Source of the DNA: Vibrio sp. PID17_43
GTDB taxonomy: Bacteria; Pseudomonadota; Gammaproteobacteria; Enterobacterales; Vibrionaceae
Direction: 5' to 3'
Length of the DNA: 64,000 nucleotides
Assembly: GCF_002608565.1 (NCBI RefSeq)
Contig: NZ_LIXM01000003.1
Location: 1-64,000, forward strand
A model generated the notes under the pieces. The model did no database searches. It saw nothing but the letters and a program-made list of their open reading frames with translations, and was not told where the DNA came from. Position 1 is the stretch's first letter. Each line of letters begins with the position of its first letter. The translations under genes and the position numbers were made by a program. Below, one piece after another: positions 46,030 to 54,368 of this stretch.

Positions 46030-46849
46030 CGCTTTGATACCAACTCGTTGTCGCTGGCGTACACCAATGTCAGTGATTTGTACCTATCTCTGGAAAAGTA
46101 CCCTCTGGCAGTTGAACTAGCCAAACTCGGCGCGAAAGCATCGAATAAAGTTCGTAATTCAGTGAATGAAACCATCTGTCTATTGAATGTGGGAATGGGA
46201 TTAGGGCAACTCGGTGATTCAGATTCTACCCTGTAACATTGCCACCAACCACTAGCCATTGCTAGAACGATTTCGGACAGACGCATAGAAGCAATATCAA
46301 CATCATCACGTTTATCTGTTTGAACAACTGGCTATTTCATTGGAAAATTTTGTCCAGAGAAAGCACCTACAGTATGCTCATGCCCAGCTAGATAAGCTAT
46401 CGAAAACAGACCCCTGACAGGACTCTATAACCGATATCAATTAGGCAATATCGCACCTACGTTGATTAAAACGCGCTACATCTAAGCAGAAACGCTTGGC
46501 GATTGCCATTATTGATATTGATTACTATTAAGGATTCAACGACTACTATGGGCATCAACAAGGGGATATCGCGCTCACATCCGTAGCGAAGGTACTTCAA
46601 GGTGTTTTCAATAATGCAGGTGAGTACCTACGCATTAGCGCGAATCGATCTTCACAGCAGATCGAATCTAAACTGATTCTGCTTCAAAAACGAATCGAAC
46701 AAATGAATATGATCAAGCCCTCATCGATATGCTCAGAGCGATTAACCTTGTCAATGGGGGTTGCAAACTTTACTCAATTTTCATCGCTCAAGCCAAGCTT
46801 TGAATACTTGTTTAATCTCGCAGACAAAGAACTCTATCGGGAAAAATAG
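46030..46849 (+). pseudogene. Remnant of a TPR-GGDEF diguanylate cyclase gene
   Basis: A TPR-like section (LAYTNVSDLYLSLEKYPLAVELAKLG) is followed, after stops and shifts, by the hallmark start of a cyclase domain (KLSKTDP, then frame-shifted LTGLYNRYQL), IAIIDIDYY, NDYYGHQQGDIALTSVAKVLQ, and LTLSMGVANFTQFSSLKPSF and FNLADKELYREK at the end. The GG(D/E)EF active site is gone: the sequence jumps from EYLRISAN to unrelated residues. It could not make c-di-GMP. Confidence 0.85.
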
Positions 46850-46906
46850 CTCATCAGACATGATTTTAGCATTGTGACTCGAGTATTAACTCCTGAAGAA
46901 GGTGGC

Positions 46907-47316
46907 TTAATCCAATAAGCTGTCTTGATAGATCATTTTCTTACTCATTCCGTCATCAACAATAAGGTTGTGACCATTAACAAAATCGTTGTCTGGATGA
47001 GTAAGGAACAAACACGCATTAACAACATCTTTTGTTTTTCTGTCTTCATTGTTTCTCATCGTTTTGCCTAAAAAGCCAATATTTGGGGTGTATGTATTCC
47101 CCAGTCTCTTGAGGGTACTTGGGATAACACGATATGAGAACACTTTTGCTTTTCACAAAACGTGATATGCGCACAAGAAATCATCCCAACGTTCACTTTA
47201 GTCATCGCAATTAGGTAGGTGTTAGAAAGGTTCCTACATAGGTACAGGTGAGACCAAAACATGGCATCAAGCAAGCATATGACACTAAGCCCAAACGGGG
47301 AATATACAGAAAACAA
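46907..47316 (-). pseudogene. Remnant of a short-chain dehydrogenase/reductase gene
   Basis: The 3' half reads in one frame as GFLGKTMRNNEDRKTKDVV, NACLFLTHPDNDFVNGHNLIVDDGMSKKMIY, which is the typical SDR C-terminus (DVVNACLFL, GHNLIVDGG). Upstream, other frames give short pieces that fit the middle of an SDR (MTKVNVGMISCAHITF, HIVLSQV), joined by shifts. The N-terminal Rossmann motif is not found. Confidence 0.68.
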
Positions 47317-47369
47317 CTAAATACAAATCAACAGGCCCTAGTTCTTTTCAAAAACGTTGAAGCCATCCA

Positions 47370-48056
47370 TTAACCTGTCATCGATAAGTCTGAAACATTT
47401 TCCTTCGCCCAAATCAGGGCTTGAACTCTATTTTTTACATCTATTTTTTTGAAAATATTGTGCAAGTGAGTCTTTACCGTATTTTCACTGACAAATAATT
47501 GCTTCGCTATTTGTTGATTTGATGCCCCCATCGAAAGAAAATCGATAATTTGCTGTTCACGTTTGGTCAATACGGTAGGTGTATTTTTATTGATAGGTCG
47601 ACTATGACGACGCAAATGTGCGATATATTGCTGAGAAAATTCGCGACTAAACCACATGTCGCCCTGTAGAATTCGACCAATACCTTTTTGCAAGGTGCCT
47701 ATATCATCGGACGTATAGAAAATCCCCGCCAACGTTTGCCAAATAAACAGTTCTTCGACCGACAAAGTTTTGTCACAATTGATCAAAACTTCTATCGTCT
47801 CTTTGAAAGCCGCATCTTTGAAGTTGATGTAGCGAGAGAACACATCCTCAGTGACAACGGTATAATCAAAAATGATGGTGGAAATGGTTTCTGTAAGGAC
47901 AGGAGGGGTTGAGAGCTTTTCTGGTGTAATCAAAATAACATGAATACTAAGCTTCGTTTCCAAGACGTCCTTTAACAAAGATGACTGCAAACTATCTTCA
48001 GTGACTAAAATTACGTTCCTTATTCTCTTATCGTCCATCCTATTCACTGCACCCAC
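47370..48056 (-). CDS. VpsT/CsgD-like LuxR-type response regulator
   Basis: 228 residues from a GTG at 48056 that has AAGGA seven bases upstream; the frame continues to a TTG at 48095. N-terminal receiver-like domain without a full phosphorylation pocket (VILVTEDSLQSSLLKDVL), C-terminal LuxR helix-turn-helix (VLTKREQQIIDFLSMGASNQQIAKQL, VSENTVKTHLHNIFKKI). Between them is WFSR (135-138), the W[FLMT][TS]R motif by which VpsT-type regulators bind c-di-GMP and dimerise. In V. cholerae and V. parahaemolyticus such proteins (VpsT, CpsS) control exopolysaccharide and biofilm genes. It is the only intact signalling gene within the graveyard. Confidence 0.85.
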   Translation of the reverse strand: MGAVNRMDDKRIRNVILVTEDSLQSSLLKDVLETKLSIHVILITPEKLSTPPVLTETISTIIFDYTVVTEDVFSRYINFKDAAFKETIEVLINCDKTLSVEELFIWQTLAGIFYTSDDIGTLQKGIGRILQGDMWFSREFSQQYIAHLRRHSRPINKNTPTVLTKREQQIIDFLSMGASNQQIAKQLFVSENTVKTHLHNIFKKIDVKNRVQALIWAKENVSDLSMTG

Positions 48057-48188
48057 GTTATTTTCCTTAAGATATTCAATAGGTTTAATTACCAACGTGA
48101 TAAAGTCAAGTATGAAAATAGTAGTACCAATATGTAAATGATTGATATCTCAATAATTGGACAGTATAAGAGAATTAATAAGCTGATT

Positions 48189-48217
48189 AAAAAAGGGAGT
48201 AATAAACTCCCTTTTGA
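48189..48217 (-). terminator. Intrinsic terminator after the 66-residue gene
   Basis: AAAAGGGAGT / ACTCCCTTTT with a 5-base AATAA loop; A6 on the plus strand gives U6 on the minus strand. Confidence 0.85.
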
Positions 48218-48418
48218 TTAATGTACTGGTACTGAATTTTTCTGGTTGAACTTGCCAAAGTATTGTTCAAGAACCTCAGGAGTGAGCTTTCCTTCCGCTT
48301 CGAGCCTTTTCAGTTCAGCTGCGATTTCTTTTTGCTCTTCTAGAGAAGGTAGTTTTATTTCCGGCTCCTGAGCAGCCTCTTGAGAAATTTGTTCTAGTTC
48401 TTTTTCGAAGTCATTCAT
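48218..48418 (-). CDS. Small acidic hypothetical protein, 66 residues
   Basis: Highly charged helical protein without Cys or membrane segment: MNDFEKELEQISQEAAQEPEI, then KLPSLEEQKEIAAELKRLEAEGKL and LTPEVLEQYFGKFNQ. Repeated Glu-x3-Leu spacing predicts coiled-coil or helical-hairpin structure; the LTPE-x2-Q-Y-F end is like small regulatory partners of other proteins. The AGGTAA site is nine bases before the ATG and a strong terminator follows at once. It ends 160 bp before the VpsT-like gene start, on the same strand. No family recognised. Confidence 0.65.
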   Translation of the reverse strand: MNDFEKELEQISQEAAQEPEIKLPSLEEQKEIAAELKRLEAEGKLTPEVLEQYFGKFNQKNSVPVH

Positions 48419-48476
48419 AGTACTTACCTAAATATATAGTCGTGAAACTTGCAAACTAGGTCTATTCTATCCAACT

Positions 48477-48811
48477 CTACAGCTTGAAGCTACCAACCAT
48501 CGTATCCAAGCGAAAGGAAAGCGCCTGTAAACCTCTACTTGCGTCTGCAAGTTCCTCTGCGGTTGCCGTTGCGAGTTGAGTATTTCGGTCAGAAATGTCT
48601 GCAGCTGACGAGTACTTCTACCGCTTAATCGTTTAAATCCACACCTTAAGATGTGATCACTTTACCCGCTTCCATCGCCGTCACCGCATCTTGTACGTCA
48701 CTTTGTAGTTGGTTGAACAAGGACAGCAAAAGTAAGACCAAGTACAACCTTTTGTTTAATACTCAGAGAATTGGATTTCAACATATCTGGACCTTTGAAA
48801 GAATCACTCAT
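48477..48811 (-). pseudogene. Methyl-accepting chemotaxis protein gene with large internal deletion
   Basis: The start reads MSDSFKGPDMLKSNSLSIKQ, then KVVLGLTFAVLV, a chemoreceptor N-terminus; then the reading jumps, via a shift, to QSDVQDAVTAMEAGKVITS, stop, then ADISDRNTQLATATAEELADAS and LQALSFRLDTMVGSFKL with a natural stop, the usual C-terminal end of a Vibrio receptor. The periplasmic domain, HAMP and signalling tip are missing. The ATG is preceded by a run of ten G on this strand (48814-48823). Confidence 0.8.
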
Positions 48812-48813
48812 TA

Positions 48814-48831
48814 CCCCCCCCCCAAAAAAAA
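48814..48831. repeat. Homopolymer tract C10-A8
   Basis: Ten C followed by eight A on the plus strand. Read on the minus strand this is a G10 run ending two bases before the ATG of the dead chemoreceptor gene, a position where it could once have served as ribosome site or phase-variable switch. Confidence 0.8.
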
Positions 48832-49099
48832 TTTAAACTAGGGCATGTTTGCATGACACCTGTGCCACCTAGCTTGTATCAGCCCAAGCCTAAATATCTC
48901 ATGCAAAGTCTCATATTTTATGTAAATCGAAATGTAACACCCTGAATCTGTGTTTTTTAGATTTCTACAATGCTTGCAATCCGCACTTACGCCCCAATAT
49001 TGCAAAAAATAAATTACGCAAACGCTAAGGGAACTTTCCCCACTTAGCAGTGACCAATATTCACAGTAAAAATCCTATGGATATCCGAGAGTCCAAAAA

Positions 49100-50056
49100 A
49101 TGCACAAAACAAACTTCGAAACTCTTCAGCGCTACTTAGAGTCTCAGATCATTGGTCAGCATGATCTCGTTAAACAGCTCCTTATTGCTCTACTTGCCGA
49201 TGGGCATATCTTGGTTGAAGGTCCTCCAGGCTTGGCTAAGACCCGTGCGGTGAAGTCTCTATCGGATTGCGTAGAAGGTGATTTCCACCGTATCCAATTC
49301 ACACCCGACTTACTGCCAGCGGACTTAACCGGCACTGATATCTTCCGTCCAGAAACCGGCGAATTTACCTTCCAGTCAGGTCCAATTTTCAACTCACTGA
49401 TCCTTGCCGATGAAATCAACCGTGCGCCTGCTAAAGTGCAAGCTGCAATGCTTGAAGCAATGGCTGAGAAGCAAGTGACGGCGGGAAGAAACACCTATGC
49501 GCTACCAGAGCTATTTTTGGTAATGGCGACACAAAACCCGATTGAACAAGAAGGTACTTACCCGCTTCCAGAAGCACAGCTCGACCGTTTCTTGTTGCAC
49601 CTTAATGTAGATTACCCAGATGCAGAGCATGAACTGGCGATCCTACGCATCAACCGTGGTGAGGCAAAAGGCGAAGCGACGATTGAACGCCCAAGTTTGA
49701 GCCAAGAAGACATCTTCACTGCGCGCAAAGAAGTGCTCAATATTCACATGGCAGACGCGATTGAGCAATATATCGTACGTCTCGTGATGGCAACTCGTCA
49801 GCCAACGGAATACGACCATGAGTTAGCGCAATGGCTAGCCATGGGTGTCAGCCCACGTGCCACTATTGCCCTTGACCGCTGCGCTCGAGCACACGCATGG
49901 TTAGCGGGCCGTGACTTTGTCTCTCCAGAAGATGTTCAAGCCATGGCTTACCCTGTGCTACGCCACCGTCTACTGCTTAGCTACCATGCCCAAGCAGAAG
50001 GCATCATAGCAAATCAGATTATCGACAAGCTTCTTAATCTTGTAGGTAGCGCATAA
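49100..50056 (+). CDS. MoxR family AAA+ ATPase
   Basis: 318 residues. Walker A GPPGLAKTR (about 39-47), Walker B LILADEINRAP (about 104), sensor 1 MATQNP (about 150), second-region-of-homology LPEAQLDRF, and the C-terminal MoxR lid domain. MoxR ATPases work as chaperone-like partners of von Willebrand A (VWA) proteins; here it heads an operon with three VWA/DUF58-type proteins, the typical arrangement. It is followed by the DUF58 gene 15 bp later. Confidence 0.93.
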   Translation: MHKTNFETLQRYLESQIIGQHDLVKQLLIALLADGHILVEGPPGLAKTRAVKSLSDCVEGDFHRIQFTPDLLPADLTGTDIFRPETGEFTFQSGPIFNSLILADEINRAPAKVQAAMLEAMAEKQVTAGRNTYALPELFLVMATQNPIEQEGTYPLPEAQLDRFLLHLNVDYPDAEHELAILRINRGEAKGEATIERPSLSQEDIFTARKEVLNIHMADAIEQYIVRLVMATRQPTEYDHELAQWLAMGVSPRATIALDRCARAHAWLAGRDFVSPEDVQAMAYPVLRHRLLLSYHAQAEGIIANQIIDKLLNLVGSA

Positions 50057-50070
50057 CGTAGGTAGGTGAC

Positions 50071-50997
50071 ATGTCTGCATCATATGCATTGCCACCTCAT
50101 GCGAATGGGGTGACATTAACCCTTGAAGAGCTACTTCAATATCGCACTCAATCGGTTCGCTGGCTGCCACCAGCACAGAGTATTTGGTCGCAAATGAGCG
50201 GTAACCATACCAGCCGTCAAAAAGGTCGTGGTATGGACTTTATGGAAGTACGCCAATACCAAGCGGGTGATGATATTCGCAGCATCGACTGGCGAGTCAC
50301 GGCTCGAACGGGTAAAGCGCATACCAAGCTGTTCTCAGAAGACAAAGAGCAAGCGGTTATTTTATACATAGACCTCAGCCCAAGTCTTCACTTCGGCTCA
50401 CAGTATGTTCTTAAGTCGGTCCAACTGGCACACTTCGCTAGCGTCTTGATTTGGCTGACGTTAGCCAAGAAAGATCGCATTGGCGCGGTGATTGATGATG
50501 GTTCCCAGTGTATTGAGTTCCGCCCTTCTTCTCTACAAAAGCAAGGGCTGAGAATTCTTGACGCGATAGTGAATAGTCACAATCAATTGCTTACGAGTCA
50601 ACAAGCTGACAGCACACGCACGCTGCCTTACATGAGCGCAATTGAAACGCTGCACAACCTTACGCCGAAAGGCAGTGAGCTCATTTTACTCAGCGACTTT
50701 GCACAAGTGGAAGAGAAAGAGCTGGTTCAACTGCGTCGATTAAAGCAACACAACAGCGTTCGTGCCGTGCAATTTTATGATCCTTTAGAGCGAGGTGAAA
50801 CCGACTTCCGAGGCCAAGCGAAAGCATCTGATGGTCATCGAAGTCAGTGGTTTAACTTCGGTTCAAAGGGACAGCGCCAGGCGTTGGAATCTCACTTTGT
50901 TAAACATCAGCAAGCCATCAAACAGCAGTGTCATTCGATGGCGATTCCATTTAACAGTCTGTCGAGCGGATTACCTCTGGTTCAACAGTTAAGCTAA
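50071..50997 (+). CDS. DUF58 domain protein (MoxR-associated)
   Basis: 308 residues, cytosolic, no membrane segment. The family core is visible: SRQKGRGMDFMEVRQYQAGDD, RSIDWRVTARTGKAHTKLFSEDKE (split around residues 48-95) and a degenerate VWA-like domain with VILYIDLSPSLHFG. DUF58 proteins nearly always follow moxR genes and are thought to bind the ATPase or its VWA partners. Spacing to moxR is 15 bp, to the next gene 43 bp. Confidence 0.9.
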   Translation: MSASYALPPHANGVTLTLEELLQYRTQSVRWLPPAQSIWSQMSGNHTSRQKGRGMDFMEVRQYQAGDDIRSIDWRVTARTGKAHTKLFSEDKEQAVILYIDLSPSLHFGSQYVLKSVQLAHFASVLIWLTLAKKDRIGAVIDDGSQCIEFRPSSLQKQGLRILDAIVNSHNQLLTSQQADSTRTLPYMSAIETLHNLTPKGSELILLSDFAQVEEKELVQLRRLKQHNSVRAVQFYDPLERGETDFRGQAKASDGHRSQWFNFGSKGQRQALESHFVKHQQAIKQQCHSMAIPFNSLSSGLPLVQQLS

Positions 50998-51040
50998 CGA
51001 AAGCAACAACATACAAATCCTTCAAGCAGTAGTAATAATA

Positions 51041-51514
51041 ATGACAACGAATAATCAAAGCCTAAACCTTGAACCTTTAATCCTACCGAATGCACCAGAT
51101 TGGTTCCCACTTGCTTGGGGTTGGTGGGCAGCTCTGGGTTGTGTAATTTTTACCATCTTGATTGTTGTACTTTACTTAAGATGGCATTCAAAGCGTCTTG
51201 TTGCCAAGAAGACCGCATTGAAACTGTTGACCAATCCGATCACACCACACACACCGTCTTCTGCATTAGAGGTGCTTCGTCAAGCGGCTTTGAGTTACTT
51301 CCCTCGTGAAGAAATCGCGCCATTAACAGGCTCTGCTTGGTACGAGTTTCTTGATAGCTGCACCAAAGAGACTCGATTCGTCGATAAACAACAACAGTGG
51401 CAAGCGGCGCTGTATCAAAAATCCGGTCAAGAGCAACATCAAGATCTGATTGAGGATTGTGCTTTCTGGATTGCAACCGCATTGCCACCGAAGAAAAAAG
51501 GCAAAAACTCGTGA
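51041..51514 (+). CDS. DUF4381 domain protein
   Basis: 157 residues with one membrane segment (WFPLAWGWWAALGCVIFTILIVVLYLRW) near the start and a cytosolic helical tail (LEVLRQAALSYFPREEIAPLTGSAWYEFLD). This is the small membrane protein that stands between DUF58 and the first VWA protein in many gammaproteobacterial Bat-type operons. It ends in TGA that overlaps the GTG start of the next gene by 4 bp. Confidence 0.88.
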   Translation: MTTNNQSLNLEPLILPNAPDWFPLAWGWWAALGCVIFTILIVVLYLRWHSKRLVAKKTALKLLTNPITPHTPSSALEVLRQAALSYFPREEIAPLTGSAWYEFLDSCTKETRFVDKQQQWQAALYQKSGQEQHQDLIEDCAFWIATALPPKKKGKNS

Positions 51515-52515
51515 CTGAGGCAACTCTCGTTTCGAGCCTCTCTCAGTGGTTGAATATTGAGTTTGTCTGGTGGTGGGCATTACTGTTACTGCCCCTACCT
51601 TGGCTGATTTATAAGTTCTTCCCTGAAGAGACTCAGCAAGCTGAAATTAAGCTGGCGTACTTGCCAGACAACAAACACAACAACAAACCAAAACAGATAG
51701 TGCAAAAAGTCCTGTCTGTTGGTGTGTGGACTCTGTTGGTTGTCGCTTGTGCTCGCCCAGTTTGGTATGGCGATCCGGTTGAGTTCCAACCGAAATACCG
51801 CGATATGATGTTAGTGGTCGACTTATCTGGTTCCATGCAGAAAGAAGACATGAACGACAATGGTGAATACATAGACCGTCTAACCGCTGTCAAAAGAGTC
51901 TTATCTGACTTCGTAGAAAAACGCCAAGGTGACCGCTTAGGTGTGGTGCTATTTGGTGATCACGCTTATCTACAAACGCCGCTAACCGCTGACCGTAAAA
52001 CCGTGATGCAACAGATCAATCAAACCGTCATTGGCTTGGTTGGTCAGCGCACTGCGATTGGTGATGGTATCGGCTTAGGCACTAAAACCTTTGTAGACAG
52101 TGACGCACCACAACGTGTGATGATCTTGCTCAGTGATGGCAGCAATACTGCTGGTGTACTTGATCCGCTTGAAGCCGCTGAAATCGCTAAAAAATACAAC
52201 GCAACCATCTACACCGTAGGTGTGGGCGCTGGTGAAATGATGGTCAAAGACTTCTTTATGACGCGCAAAGTCAATACCGCCTCAGACCTTGATGAGCAAA
52301 CGCTGACCAAGATTGCAGAGATGACAGGTGGTAAATACTTCCGAGCGCGTGATGCCAAAGAACTTGAAACGATCTACGACACCATTAACCAGCTAGAGCC
52401 CGTTTCTACTGACACCCAAACTTGGCGTCCTCAGTCGGAATGGTTCCCTTACCCATTGGGCGCTGCACTGGTACTTTCCGTGTTCCTGTTTGTTCTGAGG
52501 AGAAAACATGGCTGA
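51511..52515 (+). CDS. VWA domain membrane protein, BatA-like
   Basis: 334 residues from a GTG that overlaps the DUF4381 stop (GTGA). N-terminal BatA-type membrane segments (EFVWWWALLLLPLPWLIYKFF, VGVWTLLVVACARPVWYG), a VWA domain with an intact metal site DLSGSM (104-109), TAIGDGIGLG and LSDGSN, and a C-terminal membrane segment. It could present a ligand to partners on the periplasmic or cytosolic side. Overlaps the next gene by 8 bp. Confidence 0.92.
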   Translation: MTEATLVSSLSQWLNIEFVWWWALLLLPLPWLIYKFFPEETQQAEIKLAYLPDNKHNNKPKQIVQKVLSVGVWTLLVVACARPVWYGDPVEFQPKYRDMMLVVDLSGSMQKEDMNDNGEYIDRLTAVKRVLSDFVEKRQGDRLGVVLFGDHAYLQTPLTADRKTVMQQINQTVIGLVGQRTAIGDGIGLGTKTFVDSDAPQRVMILLSDGSNTAGVLDPLEAAEIAKKYNATIYTVGVGAGEMMVKDFFMTRKVNTASDLDEQTLTKIAEMTGGKYFRARDAKELETIYDTINQLEPVSTDTQTWRPQSEWFPYPLGAALVLSVFLFVLRRKHG

Positions 52516-54364
52516 GTTTACTTTCTTAACCCCTTATTGGTTGTTGGGTTTGCTCGTCATTCCCGTTGTCCTTGCTGTTAACAGCCAATACAGAACCAAA
52601 AAGTCATCGTTGATTGCGCCTCATTTGGCAAAAATGCTTGGCTATTCAGTGAAAACTAAGCACTACTTCGCCATTTGGGGAATAGCATGGGCAATCGCTT
52701 GTATCGCTTTAGCAGGCCCAAGTTGGCAATCCAACACACGACCGAGCTTTGAACTAAACCAAAACCGAGTGTTAGTGCTGGATATGTCGCGCTCTATGTA
52801 CGCAACGGATGTGAAACCAAATCGCCTGTCACAAACGCGTTATAAAGCGTTGGATTTATTGCCGAAATGGAAAGAAGGCTCAACAGGCTTGGTTGCGTAC
52901 GCCGGTGATGCTTATACGCTTAGTCCGCTTACGACAGATTCCAGCACACTCGCTGGCATCATCGAAAACTTGTCTCCTGAGTTAATGCCTTATCAAGGTT
53001 CCAACTTACCATCAGCGATTGAAACCGCGCTTGGCCAGTTTACTCAGGCGGGCGTAAATCAAGGTGACATCGTCGTGCTGGCAGATGATTTGGATGACTC
53101 CGAATTATCTCGCTCATTAGCGTTATTAAACGGTAAAAACATTCGAGTATCAGTACTCGCTATCGGCACATCAACTGGCGCACCAATTGCTCTTCCGGAT
53201 GGTTCTTTAATGAAGAGTCGACAAGGCAACACTGTGGTAGCGAAAACTAATCTGAAAAACTTACAGAAGCTAGCTAAAGAGACCGGCGGATTATTTGTGC
53301 CAATTCAACACAATAACCGTGACGTTGAGAACATTGCCGAGTTTACCAACAACGCGAGCAACAACCTTGCCGCCAAGCAAAGTGAATACGTGAAAACCGA
53401 CTCTCGCTTGAACGGCGGTTTCTGGTTGCTACCTCTGCTCTTGTTCCCCACAGCCCTACTCTTCCGTCGAGGCATGATTTGGCTGCTGGTTGCGACGGTG
53501 TTACCGATGAGTTGGACGCCGAAAGCAGAAGCGAATGCGTTCTTGAATCAAAACCAACAAGGTGAGCAGCTTTATCAACAAGGTGAGTACGAAAAAGCCC
53601 AAAGAACCTTTACTGATCCTAATTGGAAAGGTGCAGCAAGTTACCAAGCTGGAGATTACGAAAGTGCGATAGAAGCATTCTCCAATAATCCAAGCCTTGA
53701 TGGCCGCTACAACTTGGCAAACGCACTTGCTAAGAACGGACAACTTGAGGATGCAGCAGAGCTCTACAAGAACGTGATTCAAGAGAAACCAGACTTTGAA
53801 GCTGCGAAAAAGAACTTGTCGGTTGTAGAGGAGAAACTGAAGCAACAGCAGCAACAGCAGCAACAGCAGCAACAGCAGCAACAGCAGCAACAGCAGCAAC
53901 AGCAGCAACAACAGCAACAGCAGCAACAGCAGCAACAGCAGCAACAGCAGCAACAGCAGCAACAGCAGCAACAGCAGCAACAGCAGCAACAGCAGCAACA
54001 GCAGCAACAGCAGCAACAGCAGCAACAGCAGCAACAGCAGCAACAGCAGCAACAGCAGCAACAGCAGCAACAGCAGCAACAAAAGTCTCAAAATGACGCT
54101 AAAAAAGAGCAAGGACAGCAGTCACAAAACCAGAAAAAACTTGAAAATAAACAAGAAAAGCAAAACGCTGAGCAACAAAAAGAGACACAAGGCGAACCAA
54201 CGCAGGCACAAGCTCAGCCAGGGGAAATGCATCAAGATGATCCCGAGTTTCGCCGCTTAGAAGCGGTAGAAAGTGCACGTGACCCTAGCTTCTTGATTCA
54301 AGCTCAAATGCAGCTTCAAGCGCAACAAAAACAACGCCCACAACAATCTAATAAGGAGTGGTAA
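52508..54364 (+). CDS. VWA-TPR membrane protein with 80-residue polyglutamine tract (BatB/BatC-like)
   Basis: 618 residues. Membrane segment, VWA domain with metal site DMSRSM (92-97), a second membrane segment after residue 305, then TPR motifs (about 350-440, YQQGEYEKAQRTF, YNLANALAKNGQLEDAAELY), then 80 consecutive Gln (446-525; CAG/CAA codons in 9-base CAACAGCAG units) and a Lys/Gln-rich tail ending GEMHQDDPEFRRLEAVESARDPS. In Bacteroides-type operons the VWA (BatB) and TPR (BatC) parts are separate genes; here they are fused. The tract is encoded by a pure short repeat, so its length is expected to vary between strains. BatD follows in frame-independent coupling, 4 bp later. Confidence 0.9.
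   Translation: MAEFTFLTPYWLLGLLVIPVVLAVNSQYRTKKSSLIAPHLAKMLGYSVKTKHYFAIWGIAWAIACIALAGPSWQSNTRPSFELNQNRVLVLDMSRSMYATDVKPNRLSQTRYKALDLLPKWKEGSTGLVAYAGDAYTLSPLTTDSSTLAGIIENLSPELMPYQGSNLPSAIETALGQFTQAGVNQGDIVVLADDLDDSELSRSLALLNGKNIRVSVLAIGTSTGAPIALPDGSLMKSRQGNTVVAKTNLKNLQKLAKETGGLFVPIQHNNRDVENIAEFTNNASNNLAAKQSEYVKTDSRLNGGFWLLPLLLFPTALLFRRGMIWLLVATVLPMSWTPKAEANAFLNQNQQGEQLYQQGEYEKAQRTFTDPNWKGAASYQAGDYESAIEAFSNNPSLDGRYNLANALAKNGQLEDAAELYKNVIQEKPDFEAAKKNLSVVEEKLKQQQQQQQQQQQQQQQQQQQQQQQQQQQQQQQQQQQQQQQQQQQQQQQQQQQQQQQQQQQQQQQQQQQQQQQQQQQQQQQQKSQNDAKKEQGQQSQNQKKLENKQEKQNAEQQKETQGEPTQAQAQPGEMHQDDPEFRRLEAVESARDPSFLIQAQMQLQAQQKQRPQQSNKEW
53843..54082 (+). repeat. Polyglutamine-encoding CAACAGCAG tandem repeat
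   Basis: 240 bp of CAA/CAG codons, built from a nine-base unit repeated about 26 times with one irregularity near 53908-53920. The minus strand gives a meaningless polyleucine frame. Confidence 0.98.
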
Positions 54365-54368
54365 GTCC

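Noticed and set aside
53501..54112. 203-codon polyleucine frame on the minus strand
   Set aside because: It is the complement of the CAG/CAA repeat; the plus-strand gene has operon context, domains and coupling.
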